From the NCBI GenBank assembly GCA_963835085.1, contig CAWIED010000001.1:372001-436000 (forward strand): 64,000 nt of DNA. Direction: 5' to 3'. This DNA is from JBDIAG01 sp963835085. GTDB taxonomy: Bacteria; Actinomycetota; Actinomycetes; Actinomycetales; CAWJMD01. The position numbers and the translations under genes were made by a program. The notes under the pieces are model-generated. The model was given only the letters and a program-made list of their open reading frames with translations. It did no database searches and was not told where the DNA came from. Positions 44,286-52,295 of the stretch are shown here, piece after piece; the stretch's first letter is position 1, and each line of letters begins with the position of its first letter.

Positions 44286-45019
44286 GGTCGCTCGTCTCCC
44301 AGCTCTGAGGTGTCGCCAGGCGACTGCGGATCGAAACGTAGGGTCCGTTTGACCACTCGGTGCGCCACGGTGAGCAGGGACTCTCCGGTGGCAAAGGCAT
44401 GCGCCCGCAGGGTGAGCAGAGCACTGCCGATCGAACCGTCTTGTTGCACCATGACCATTCCCGTCGCCTGATGAATGACGGCATGCTGAAGGCCGACATC
44501 GGTGTCGGACCACGGCCCGGAGTCGACGTCTCCACGAGGCGCGGCTTCGGCGGCAGAGGAGACGAGCAAGGCCAGCGCCATGCTGTCTGCCGACTCCAAC
44601 AACTGCGAGATCAGGTGGTCGTTCAACTGCACCACATCGTTGCTGTACAGACTCATGACGCCCACCTGAACCACGCCGATCTGCAACGGCAGGGCAACCA
44701 TCGACTGCACGCCGAGCCTGCTGGCCTGGCGACCGAAAGCCACCCAGCGTTCCGGGTCTTCAGTCAGATCGCACACCACCAGGCCTCCGTCGGCCAGGGC
44801 TTCTACTCTGGGGCCCTCTCCCGAGACTACGCTCAGGTCTTCCAAATTGGCAGCGACCTCGTCTGAGGCGTAGAGCAGGTCGGCCCACGTGCCGCCCACG
44901 ACGCGCGACACCGCGACGCCGCTCAGCCCGGCAGGGCCCACCTTCGACAATGTCGCTTGCGCGAGCTCAGCCACCCGGCTGAAGACATCCCGCGGCAGAT
45001 TCGGCGGTCCGGCAACCAT
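44282..45019 (-). CDS. GAF-ANTAR RNA-binding antiterminator, copy 1
   Basis: 245 residues. GAF domain at about 10-165 (SGEGPRVEALADGGLVVCDL, MVALPLQIGVVQVGVMSLYS) and ANTAR domain at about 185-240 (LQHAVIHQATGMVMVQQDGS, then LLTLRAHAFATGESLLTVAHRVV). ATG 45019 with GAGGAGA five to six bases upstream; the frame is open further but not coding-like. Its sequence differs clearly from copy 2, so this is not a recent duplication. A large nested stem-loop lies in its leader at 45102. Confidence 0.92.
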   Translation of the reverse strand: MVAGPPNLPRDVFSRVAELAQATLSKVGPAGLSGVAVSRVVGGTWADLLYASDEVAANLEDLSVVSGEGPRVEALADGGLVVCDLTEDPERWVAFGRQASRLGVQSMVALPLQIGVVQVGVMSLYSNDVVQLNDHLISQLLESADSMALALLVSSAAEAAPRGDVDSGPWSDTDVGLQHAVIHQATGMVMVQQDGSIGSALLTLRAHAFATGESLLTVAHRVVKRTLRFDPQSPGDTSELGDERP

Positions 45020-45101
45020 CGTCTCCTCATCTCGCGAGGTCGTGCCTGACTCACTGCGCCGGTGCCCGAGACAGCGAGAGTCGATCGTGGACCTAGCTGA
45101 A

Positions 45102-45170
45102 GATCTGCGCAACGTGCGGACGCGACCGACCTCAACGCCCATGGTCAATGGGGATGACGTTGCGCAGATC
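45102..45170 (-). other. Nested stem-loop at the leader of the GAF-ANTAR genes
   Basis: GATCTGCGCAACGT at 45102-45115 pairs perfectly over 14 bp with its reverse complement at 45157-45170. Inside the 41-nt loop, CCCAT (45138-45142) pairs with ATGGG (45148-45152). The right arm is within the small upstream ORF and its stop codon is in the loop. Structure is certain; a regulatory role is inference. Confidence 0.6.
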
Positions 45171-45371
45171 GAACTGCTGGGCGACGCCGGGGCGCTCCAC
45201 GATATCTCGCCGGCGTAGCTCACCGACGATCTGAGCGCTCTCGAAGGCCAACGCGCGCTGATGCTGCTCGATGAGGTCGAGGTCGGCCAAGAGCTCGTGC
45301 GTCGTTCGAGCGTGCAGCGCAACGATGGCAGCGGGGCGAAGGCCTCGTGAAGGATGATCGTTCCGGCCCAT
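45132..45371 (-). CDS. Small hypothetical protein, possibly a DUF222/13E12 N-terminal remnant
   Basis: 79 residues with a helical segment THELLADLDLIEQHQRALAF followed by SAQIVGELRRRD, which resembles the N-terminal helix of DUF222/HNH (13E12-type) proteins; the rest of such a protein is absent. ATG 45371 has AGGGAG upstream. It lies before and in line with the two GAF-ANTAR genes. It may be a genuine small protein or a truncated relic. Confidence 0.4.
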   Translation of the reverse strand: MGRNDHPSRGLRPAAIVALHARTTHELLADLDLIEQHQRALAFESAQIVGELRRRDIVERPGVAQQFDLRNVIPIDHGR

Positions 45372-45737
45372 GTCCAACTCCCTAGTCACCGCAGAAGCCT
45401 TCACAGGGAAGTCCCCTGCGGGAGGTCTCATCCAGGCTGCGAAGTGAGCCGTGGACTCCCCTCCGGACTCGGCCGAGCTCGCAACCACCGGTCACCGAAT
45501 CGCACCTACAACTGCTGACTGACGGTCACCGGGTGCCGAGCGGGTTCTGGGCTCGATTCATGCATACGATCACAGCGTTGCCGCCTAGTCAAGGTGACAA
45601 CATGGTATGACCCTGCAGTGTCTGAGGTGCTGTGAGTGGGGCCTTCGACGGCGAATGCTGCCCGGTCCGAGCTCGACTCGGGCCGCCCGGCGGGTTGGTG
45701 CCGGGCCAGGTGAGGTGCCAGCGGGTAACCTCACGGG
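45372..45737. other. Divergent region between the minus-strand block and murE
   Basis: 366 nt without a gene. Since murE is cut off from ftsI, it must carry a promoter for the second half of the dcw cluster; no clear -35/-10 pair was found. A 7-bp hairpin precedes the murE start. Confidence 0.5.
45710..45734 (+). promoter_or_regulatory. Hairpin directly before the murE start codon
   Basis: GTGAGGT (45710-45716) pairs with ACCTCAC (45728-45734); murE starts with GTG at 45738. The only purine-rich ribosome-site candidate (AGGTGAGG) lies in the left arm. Possible control of translation. Confidence 0.35.
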
Positions 45738-47624
45738 GTGCCCGAACCTCGTGCTTCGACGCTGCCGTCCGCGACCGGGGTGCGATTGAGTCGTTTGGCG
45801 CTGGCCGTTGCGGGCGATCTGGTGGCGGGACGGGCCGATCCGCTGGTGCTCGGCGTCACGCTCGACTCCCGTCGGGTGCAGCCCGGCCATCTCTACGCGG
45901 CGCTGCCCGGTGCCACCACCCACGGTGCGCGGTTCGGGGCGCAGGCAGCAGCAGCCGGTGCCGTGGCCGTGCTCACCGATGCCACCGGTGGACGCCTACT
46001 AGCCGATGCCGGGGTCGACCTGCCCACGATCGTGACCTGCGATCCGCGCGCGGTGCTGGGGGGGCTGTCGGCCACCGTCTACGGCCACCCGGCCGAGCGA
46101 TTGCTGCTCTTCGGCGTCACCGGTACCAACGGCAAGACCACCACCACGTATCTGCTGCACAGCGCACTGACCGCCCTCGGACGCCATGCCGGGCTCATCG
46201 GCACCGTCGAGATCCGGATCGGCTCGGAGCGGGTCAAGAGCGTGCGCACCACTCCGGAATCGCCCGATCTGCAGGCGCTGTTCGCGCAGATGCTCGCCGC
46301 AGGCGCCGACTCGTGTGCGATGGAGATCTCGAGTCACGCCTTGGCCCTGCACCGGGTGGACGGCCTGGTGGCCGACGTGGCGGGGTTCACCAACCTCTCG
46401 CAGGACCATCTCGACTTTCACGACACCCTCGAGGAGTACTTCCTCGCCAAAGCGGCGCTGTTCTCGCCCGAGTACGCCAGCGCGGGTGTGGTGTGCGTCG
46501 ACGACGGCTGGGGACGGCGACTGGCCCAGGAGTCCACCATCCCGATCACCACGCTGCGCACCCGACTTCCTGCCCGCGAGGGGAACAGCGTTGCAGCGGA
46601 GAGCCATTCGCCGGAGTTGGGGGCCGGCCCGGCGGATTCCGAACCGGAGTGGCGGCTTACGCACCCGGAGCCCGATGGGCGGCTTACGCACCCGGAGCCC
46701 GATGGGCGGCTTGCGCACCCGGAGCCCGATTGGCGGCTCACCCACACCGAGCCTGACCCGCAGGGGCCGGGCATGCTGCTGGTGCTCACTCACCGCGACG
46801 GCCACCACTGGCACCTGAATTCGCCGCTGCCGGGCGATTTCAACGTCTCCAACACCGCTCTGGCCGCGGTGATGTTGCTGCGTGCCGGGTTCGATCCCGC
46901 CGAGATCGCCCACGCTCTGCGCCAGGCGCCACCCGTGCCGGGCCGGATGCAAGTGGTGGTCCCAGCCGAAAATGCCGTCTCCCAATCCGCTGCCCTACAA
47001 TCCGCCGACCCCGAATCCGCCGACCCTCAGTCCGCCGGCCACCCAGCGGCCGGTCTCGATCCTGCCGGGGCACGCTCGCCCGGCGGGGCGGAACTGCCGC
47101 TGGCCGTGGTCGACTACGCACACAGTCCCGACTCCATCTCTGCGGCTCTGGCCGCCTTGCGTCGCTCCGGCAGCGGACCGCTGGTGATCGTCCTGGGTGC
47201 CGGCGGCGATCGCGACCGGAGCAAGCGTGAGGCGATGGGCGCTGCGGCGGTGCGGGGCGCCGATGCGGTGATCGTCACCGACGACAACCCCCGCTCGGAG
47301 CCGCCCGCCGCCATTCGCAGTCAGGTGCTCTCTGGGGCACGGGCCGCGCTGCCGGCCCGAAATCTGGAGCCCGGACCGCTCGTGCTGCTGGAGGAGGTGG
47401 GCGACCGGCGTGCGGCCATCGAGCGTGCCCTCGAACTTGTGACAGTGCTGGCTGGCGTGCCCGGCGCAGCTGGCGAAACCTTGCGGCCTACTGTTCTCGT
47501 CGCGGGTAAGGGTCATGAGACGGGACAGGAGGTGGCGGGCACCGTGCATCCGTTCGACGACCGGGTGGTGCTGGCTGACGCACTGACCAGACTGGCCGCT
47601 CAGCAGCGGGGGATCGCCCGATGA
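45738..47624 (+). CDS. murE: UDP-MurNAc-L-Ala-D-Glu : meso-/LL-diaminopimelate ligase with repeat insertions
   Basis: Adds the third residue of the peptidoglycan stem peptide. ATP loop TGTNGKTT at 128-135; the substrate motif DNPR at 516-519 indicates diaminopimelate rather than lysine; AVVDYAHSPDS and AGKGHETGQ complete the set. 628 aa against about 500 in relatives. The surplus lies in two insertions: residues 302-340 with a 9-residue repeat (PEPDGRLTH) and about residues 413-450 of Gln/Ser/Ala/Asp/Pro repeats. Both fall between conserved blocks, so the enzyme is probably active. GTG start; stop overlaps murF by 4 nt. Confidence 0.95.
   Translation: MPEPRASTLPSATGVRLSRLALAVAGDLVAGRADPLVLGVTLDSRRVQPGHLYAALPGATTHGARFGAQAAAAGAVAVLTDATGGRLLADAGVDLPTIVTCDPRAVLGGLSATVYGHPAERLLLFGVTGTNGKTTTTYLLHSALTALGRHAGLIGTVEIRIGSERVKSVRTTPESPDLQALFAQMLAAGADSCAMEISSHALALHRVDGLVADVAGFTNLSQDHLDFHDTLEEYFLAKAALFSPEYASAGVVCVDDGWGRRLAQESTIPITTLRTRLPAREGNSVAAESHSPELGAGPADSEPEWRLTHPEPDGRLTHPEPDGRLAHPEPDWRLTHTEPDPQGPGMLLVLTHRDGHHWHLNSPLPGDFNVSNTALAAVMLLRAGFDPAEIAHALRQAPPVPGRMQVVVPAENAVSQSAALQSADPESADPQSAGHPAAGLDPAGARSPGGAELPLAVVDYAHSPDSISAALAALRRSGSGPLVIVLGAGGDRDRSKREAMGAAAVRGADAVIVTDDNPRSEPPAAIRSQVLSGARAALPARNLEPGPLVLLEEVGDRRAAIERALELVTVLAGVPGAAGETLRPTVLVAGKGHETGQEVAGTVHPFDDRVVLADALTRLAAQQRGIAR
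46641..46757. repeat. 27-bp in-frame tandem repeat inside murE
   Basis: A partial unit (46641-46664), then full units at 46665-46691, 46692-46718 and 46719-46745 and a partial. Each encodes PEPD(G/W)RL(T/A)H. The core CGATGGGCGGCTTACGCAC matches a unit at 26690 (CGATCGGTCACTTTCGCAC) in 14 of 19 positions. Confidence 0.85.
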
Positions 47625-49204
47625 TCCCGCTCACCCTTGCTGAGATCGCCACCGGCACCGACGGCATCTTGCGGCTGCCTGCGGACGTGGACGCGGCGCT
47701 GCCCCTCGGCGAGGCCACCGTCATCGACGGGCCCGTCGTCACCGACAGCCGGCTGCTCGGTCCGGGCGGGCTCTACGTGGCCCGGGTGGGTGAGCACGCC
47801 GACGGACACGACTACGTGTCGGCTGCGGCACAGGCCGGCGCTCTCGCCGCCTTGGTGCAGCGCGAGGTGCCCGGCGTGCCCATTGCGCAGATCGTGGTGT
47901 CCGATACGGAGATCGCCTTCGGCCTGCTGGCCCGCGAGGTCATCGAGGCCGCGGGCCAGCGCTTGCAGGTGGTGGCCATCACCGGCTCTTCGGGCAAGAC
48001 GTCCACCAAAGACCTTCTGGCACACGTGCTTTCACAGTTCGGGCCCACCGTCGCGGCGCAGGAGTCGTTCAACTCCGAGATCGGCGTACCGCTCACCGTC
48101 TGCCGCATCACGCACGAGACCCGCTACCTCGTGGTCGAGATGGGCGCCCGAGGCCTCGGGCACCTGCGCTATCTCGCCACCATCGCGCCGCCCGACATCA
48201 GCGTCGTGCTCAACGTCGGGTATGCCCACGCCAGCGAGTTCGGCTCGCTGGAGGCGGTGGAGCAGGCCAAGTCCGAACTCGTCGCGGCGCTGGGGGTGGG
48301 GGGTCTGGCCGTGCTGAACGCCGACGACGAGCGGGTGGCCGCCATGGCTCCGCTGGCCTGGGCCGAAGGCGCCGACATCACGTGGGTCTCGGCTGCGGGT
48401 GCCTTTGTCGACCCGCCCGAGCCGAGCGAACCGGCCCAGCCGTACGAGGACGAGCTGCCGATGAGCGAGCGGGTCGACGTCGACGCCGCCCAACCTCATC
48501 CTGGCAGCCATGTATGGGCCGACCACATCGTGCTCGACGACGCCGGCCGTGCCAGGTTCACCATGCACGCCGACACCGCGGCAGCCTCGCCCACTCCGAC
48601 GACCGATCCTCAGTCGGCGGACGTCCGCCTGCAGTTGGTAGGTGCCCACCACGTGGGCAACGCGCTGTCGGCCACCGCGGTCGCGCTGCGCCTCGGCATG
48701 CCGCTGACCGACGTGGCCGCGGCGCTCAGCTCGGCCGCGCCCGTGAGCCGGTGGCGGATGGAAGTCAGCCAGCGTCCCGACGGTGTCACGGTGGTCAACG
48801 ACGCCTACAACGCCAACCCCGACTCCATGGCCGCCGCCCTGCGCGCGCTGGCCGCGATGACGCCGGGCCAGCCGAATACTGCCAACCCCGCCGGAGGACG
48901 GCGGATCGCGGTGCTCGGCACCATGCTCGAGCTCGGGCCCGGTTCTGACGACCTGCATGCCGGCGTGGGCCGGCTGGCCGTCGAGCTGCAGATCGACGCC
49001 CTCGTCGTGGTGGGCGAGGGAGCTCGTGCGCTGGCCGCCGCGGCAGGGGAGCGGGCAACCTGGGTGGCCACCTCGCAGGAGGCCGAGTCGCTGCTTGCCG
49101 ACCTGCTGCGGCCGGGCGACATCGCGCTGTTCAAGTCCTCGCGCGACTCCGGCCTGCGCTGGCTGGGGGAGCGGGTGGCCGCGGCCGGGGGTGACGGCCG
49201 GTGA
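47621..49204 (+). CDS. murF: UDP-MurNAc-tripeptide : D-Ala-D-Ala ligase
   Basis: Completes the pentapeptide precursor. ATP loop ITGSSGKTSTKD, then ESFNSEIGVPLTV, LVVEMGARGLGHL, VVNDAYNANPDSM, and VLGTMLELG, all MurF signatures. 527 aa; about 60 residues of acidic, Pro-rich sequence (PPEPSEPAQPYEDELP) are inserted in the middle domain. Overlaps murE and mraY by 4 nt each. Confidence 0.95.
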   Translation: MIPLTLAEIATGTDGILRLPADVDAALPLGEATVIDGPVVTDSRLLGPGGLYVARVGEHADGHDYVSAAAQAGALAALVQREVPGVPIAQIVVSDTEIAFGLLAREVIEAAGQRLQVVAITGSSGKTSTKDLLAHVLSQFGPTVAAQESFNSEIGVPLTVCRITHETRYLVVEMGARGLGHLRYLATIAPPDISVVLNVGYAHASEFGSLEAVEQAKSELVAALGVGGLAVLNADDERVAAMAPLAWAEGADITWVSAAGAFVDPPEPSEPAQPYEDELPMSERVDVDAAQPHPGSHVWADHIVLDDAGRARFTMHADTAAASPTPTTDPQSADVRLQLVGAHHVGNALSATAVALRLGMPLTDVAAALSSAAPVSRWRMEVSQRPDGVTVVNDAYNANPDSMAAALRALAAMTPGQPNTANPAGGRRIAVLGTMLELGPGSDDLHAGVGRLAVELQIDALVVVGEGARALAAAAGERATWVATSQEAESLLADLLRPGDIALFKSSRDSGLRWLGERVAAAGGDGR

Positions 49205-50286
49205 AGGCGGTTCTGGCCGCCGCGGCCCTGTCGTTGCTCATCTCGTTGTTCGGCACTCCGCTCTACATCCGGTTCCTGGTGCGCAAGCAGTACGGCCAGT
49301 TCGTGCGCGACGACGGCCCCACCGAGCATCACTCCAAGCGCGGCACGCCCACGATGGGCGGGGCGATCATCCTGGCCGCCACCCTGGGTGCCTACGCGCT
49401 GGCGCACATCCTCACCTGGTCGTCGCCCACGGTCTCGGCCGTGCTCGTGCTGTTTCTCATGGCAGGCCTCGGCCTGGTGGGCTTTCTCGACGACTTCATC
49501 AAGATCTCCCGACAGCGAAGTCTCGGCCTGCGCAGCGGGCAGAAGCTGGTGGGGCAATTGCTCGTCGGCGTGATCTTCGCGGTGCTGGCGCTGCAGTTTC
49601 CCAACGAGCGCTACCGCACGCCGGCCTCCATGCTCGTGTCGTTCATCCGCGACACCAAGGTCGACCTCGCCTTCGCCGGCGGCGGCCTGGGACTCGTGCT
49701 GTTCGTCATCTGGGCCCAGATCATCGTGGCGGCCGCCTCCAACGGCGTGAACCTCACGGACGGTCTTGACGGCCTGGCCACCGGCGCCACCACGATGGTC
49801 GCCGGCGCCTACGTGCTGATCGGCATCTGGCAGTCGAACCAGAACTGCCAGAACATCGCCACCGCCGGCCCGCAGTGCTACGAGGTGCGCGATCCGCGCG
49901 ACCTGGCGGTGGTGGCGGCCGCCGTGATGGGCGCGTGCTTCGGGTTCCTGTGGTGGAACGCCTCGCCCGCCAAGATCTTCATGGGCGACACCGGCTCGCT
50001 GGCCCTCGGCGGGGTTCTGGCCGGGCTGGCCATCACGTCGCGCACCGAGATCCTGCTGATCATCCTGGGTGGACTGTTCGTCATCATCACGCTCTCGGTC
50101 GTCATCCAGGTCGGCTCGTACAAGATGACCCGAAAACGGGTCTTCCGGATGGCCCCGTTGCAGCACCACTTCGAGCTCGCCGGATGGGCCGAGGTCACGA
50201 TCGTGATCCGGTTCTGGATCATCGCCGGTCTCTTCGTGGCGCTCGGGCTGGGGCTCTTCTACGCGGAATGGATGGTCAACCTGTAG
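49201..50286 (+). CDS. mraY: Phospho-MurNAc-pentapeptide transferase (lipid I synthase)
   Basis: Integral membrane enzyme with about ten helices that transfers phospho-MurNAc-pentapeptide to undecaprenyl phosphate. Motifs: HHSKRGTPTMGG, FLDDFIKISRQRSLGLR, NGVNLTDGLDGLA, FMGDTGSLALGG, and PLQHHFELAGW. 361 aa, GTG start. Stop overlaps the murD GTG by one base (TAGTG). Confidence 0.97.
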   Translation: MKAVLAAAALSLLISLFGTPLYIRFLVRKQYGQFVRDDGPTEHHSKRGTPTMGGAIILAATLGAYALAHILTWSSPTVSAVLVLFLMAGLGLVGFLDDFIKISRQRSLGLRSGQKLVGQLLVGVIFAVLALQFPNERYRTPASMLVSFIRDTKVDLAFAGGGLGLVLFVIWAQIIVAAASNGVNLTDGLDGLATGATTMVAGAYVLIGIWQSNQNCQNIATAGPQCYEVRDPRDLAVVAAAVMGACFGFLWWNASPAKIFMGDTGSLALGGVLAGLAITSRTEILLIILGGLFVIITLSVVIQVGSYKMTRKRVFRMAPLQHHFELAGWAEVTIVIRFWIIAGLFVALGLGLFYAEWMVNL

Positions 50287-51815
50287 TGCCCGCCCATCAC
50301 GTCACCGACACCGACCGCACGCGACCGCTCGATCACGCCGACGCCGACTGGGCGGGGCTGCGGGTGGTGGTGGCCGGTCTGGGGGTGTCGGGTTTTGCGG
50401 CGGCCGACGTGCTGCTGCAGCGCGAGGCCCGGGTCGTGGTGGTAGACGACCGGCTCCCGGGCGACAACGAAGCCGTCGCCCGCGACGCCGAGCTCGTCGA
50501 CGTGCTCGGCGGCCGGTGCCTGCTCGGGCCCGGCTCCAGCGCCACCTTGCCCGCGGTCGACGGTCAGCCGCCCGACCTCGTGGTCACCTCGCCCGGCTGG
50601 CGTCCGGACGCGCCCCTGCTCGCCGCTGCCACCACAGCCGGGGTGCCCACCTGGGGCGAGGTGGAACTGGCCTGGCGGCTGCGGTCGCGGCAGAACCCGG
50701 CACCGTGGTTGTGCCTCACCGGCACGAACGGCAAGACCACCACGGTCAAGATGCTCGAATCGATGCTGCTGGCCGCCGGCGAGCGGGCGGTGGCCGTGGG
50801 CAACGTGGGCACCCCGCTGCTCACGGCGATCGTCGACCCCATCGGCTACGACGCCCTGGCGGTCGAGCTGTCGAGCTTCCAACTGCACTGGTCGCACTCG
50901 CTGCGGCCGCAGGCCTCGTGCTGCCTGAACGTCGCGCCCGACCATGTCGACTGGCATGGTTCGTTCCAGGCCTACGTCGACGCCAAGGCGCGGGTGTACT
51001 CCAACACCGAGGTCGCCTGCGTCTACAACGTCGCCGACCCCGTCACCGAGCAGATGGTGCGCGCCGCCGACGTGACGGAGGGCGCGCGGGCCATCGGCGT
51101 CACAGCCGGGGTGCCCGACGTCAGCATGCTCGGCGTGGTCGACGGAGTGCTGTGCGACCGTGCCTTCCTCGCCGAGCGGCGCACGACCGCGGCCGAGCTG
51201 GCCACCTTCGACGACCTGCGCGAGGCGGGCGGCGGCGTTATCGCCCCGCACACCGTGACCAACGCGCTGTCGGCCGCGGCGCTGGCCCGTGCCCACGGCG
51301 TCGAGCCGGTGGCCGTCCGCGAGGGCCTGCGGGCCATGCGGCCCGAGCCGCACCGGATCGCGACGGTGGCCGACCATCTCGGTGTGCGGTGGGTAGACGA
51401 CTCCAAGGCTACGAATCCGCATGCGGCGGCTGCCTCGATGGCGGCGTTCGATTCGATCGTCTGGGTTGCGGGTGGGCTGCTCAAGGGAGCAGACGTGGAC
51501 GAGCTGGTGGCCCGGTTCGCGGGTCGGCTGCGGGCGGTCGTGCTCATCGGTCTCGACCGCACGCAACTGCGCGCGGCGCTGGCCAGGCATGTCCCCGATG
51601 CCCGGGTCGTCGAGGTAGACCGGCCGGCTTGGTCGCCGGGTGAGCGAGTGGGCGAGCAGGTGATGGACGACGTCGTCGGCGCCGCCGCCGGCCTCGCGCA
51701 GCCCGGCGACACCGTGCTGTTGGCACCGGCCGCCGCCTCCATGGATCAGTTCGTCAACTATGGCCAGCGCGGTGATCTGTTCGCTGCTGCCGTCCGCCGG
51801 CATCTGGAGCTGTGA
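50286..51815 (+). CDS. murD: UDP-MurNAc-L-Ala : D-Glu ligase
   Basis: Adds D-glutamate to the precursor. N-terminal Rossmann-like domain (VVVAGLGVSGFAAADVLL), ATP loop LTGTNGKTTTVKML, VELSSFQLHWS, NVAPDHVDWH, and VDDSKATNPHAAAAS with VWVAGG. 509 aa. GTG 50286 chosen because it overlaps the mraY stop; the frame is open upstream inside mraY. The operon is then interrupted by 480 nt before ftsW. Confidence 0.95.
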   Translation: MPAHHVTDTDRTRPLDHADADWAGLRVVVAGLGVSGFAAADVLLQREARVVVVDDRLPGDNEAVARDAELVDVLGGRCLLGPGSSATLPAVDGQPPDLVVTSPGWRPDAPLLAAATTAGVPTWGEVELAWRLRSRQNPAPWLCLTGTNGKTTTVKMLESMLLAAGERAVAVGNVGTPLLTAIVDPIGYDALAVELSSFQLHWSHSLRPQASCCLNVAPDHVDWHGSFQAYVDAKARVYSNTEVACVYNVADPVTEQMVRAADVTEGARAIGVTAGVPDVSMLGVVDGVLCDRAFLAERRTTAAELATFDDLREAGGGVIAPHTVTNALSAAALARAHGVEPVAVREGLRAMRPEPHRIATVADHLGVRWVDDSKATNPHAAAASMAAFDSIVWVAGGLLKGADVDELVARFAGRLRAVVLIGLDRTQLRAALARHVPDARVVEVDRPAWSPGERVGEQVMDDVVGAAAGLAQPGDTVLLAPAAASMDQFVNYGQRGDLFAAAVRRHLEL

Positions 51816-52295
51816 GCGACCGGCGGTAGGTCGTGCGGTGTATCACCCGAGATCGGTGCCAGGGCGTGGACCGCACTCAGTCGTCGAACTGTGACGTTGT
51901 TCGCTGGGATGTCACCAGGTTGGTGACGGATGAAGGAAGAACGTGACAGGTGGACGCGCGATCGTGTCGAATCCGGACCACCGACCCTAGCCGGCCCCGT
52001 AAAATCAGGCTTATCGGGCGCAACTGGGGTGAGCGGGGTGCTGAGGTGCCGCGCCGTGTGGTTGGTCGCAGCCCTCGGCGCTTGGATGTCCGGAATCCGG
52101 CTCGCTTGCGACAGGGGGCCGGAGCCTTGTGCTCAGCCGACGTCCGCCTGCTAGCACTGGCGCCGGATTGCGGACATCGCCCGGGTCCAGGCGCGAAGTC
52201 GGCGAGTCGAGCCGATAAGCGAACCCCACTGCTCTGACAAAGAGCGAGCGACACGCGACCCAAGGTCCGCGTGCGAGCCGCATCGGCACCTGAGG
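51816..52295. other. 480-nt gap between murD and ftsW with inverted repeats
   Basis: No credible gene in either strand, in a cluster whose other neighbours overlap. Contains GCTTATCGG (52009) facing CCGATAAGC (52212-52220) and, inside that pair, a 17-bp inverted repeat: GATGTCCGGAATCCGGC at 52085-52101 against 52162-52178 with one mismatch. May hold an ftsW promoter or an inserted element. Confidence 0.6.

Noticed and set aside
46641..46757. Frameshift or pseudogene in murE at the repeat
   Set aside because: All units are multiples of three and every catalytic motif follows in frame.
51877..52263. 128-residue minus-strand ORF in the murD-ftsW gap
   Set aside because: Low-complexity Arg/Ser sequence, no ribosome site, overlaps inverted repeats.
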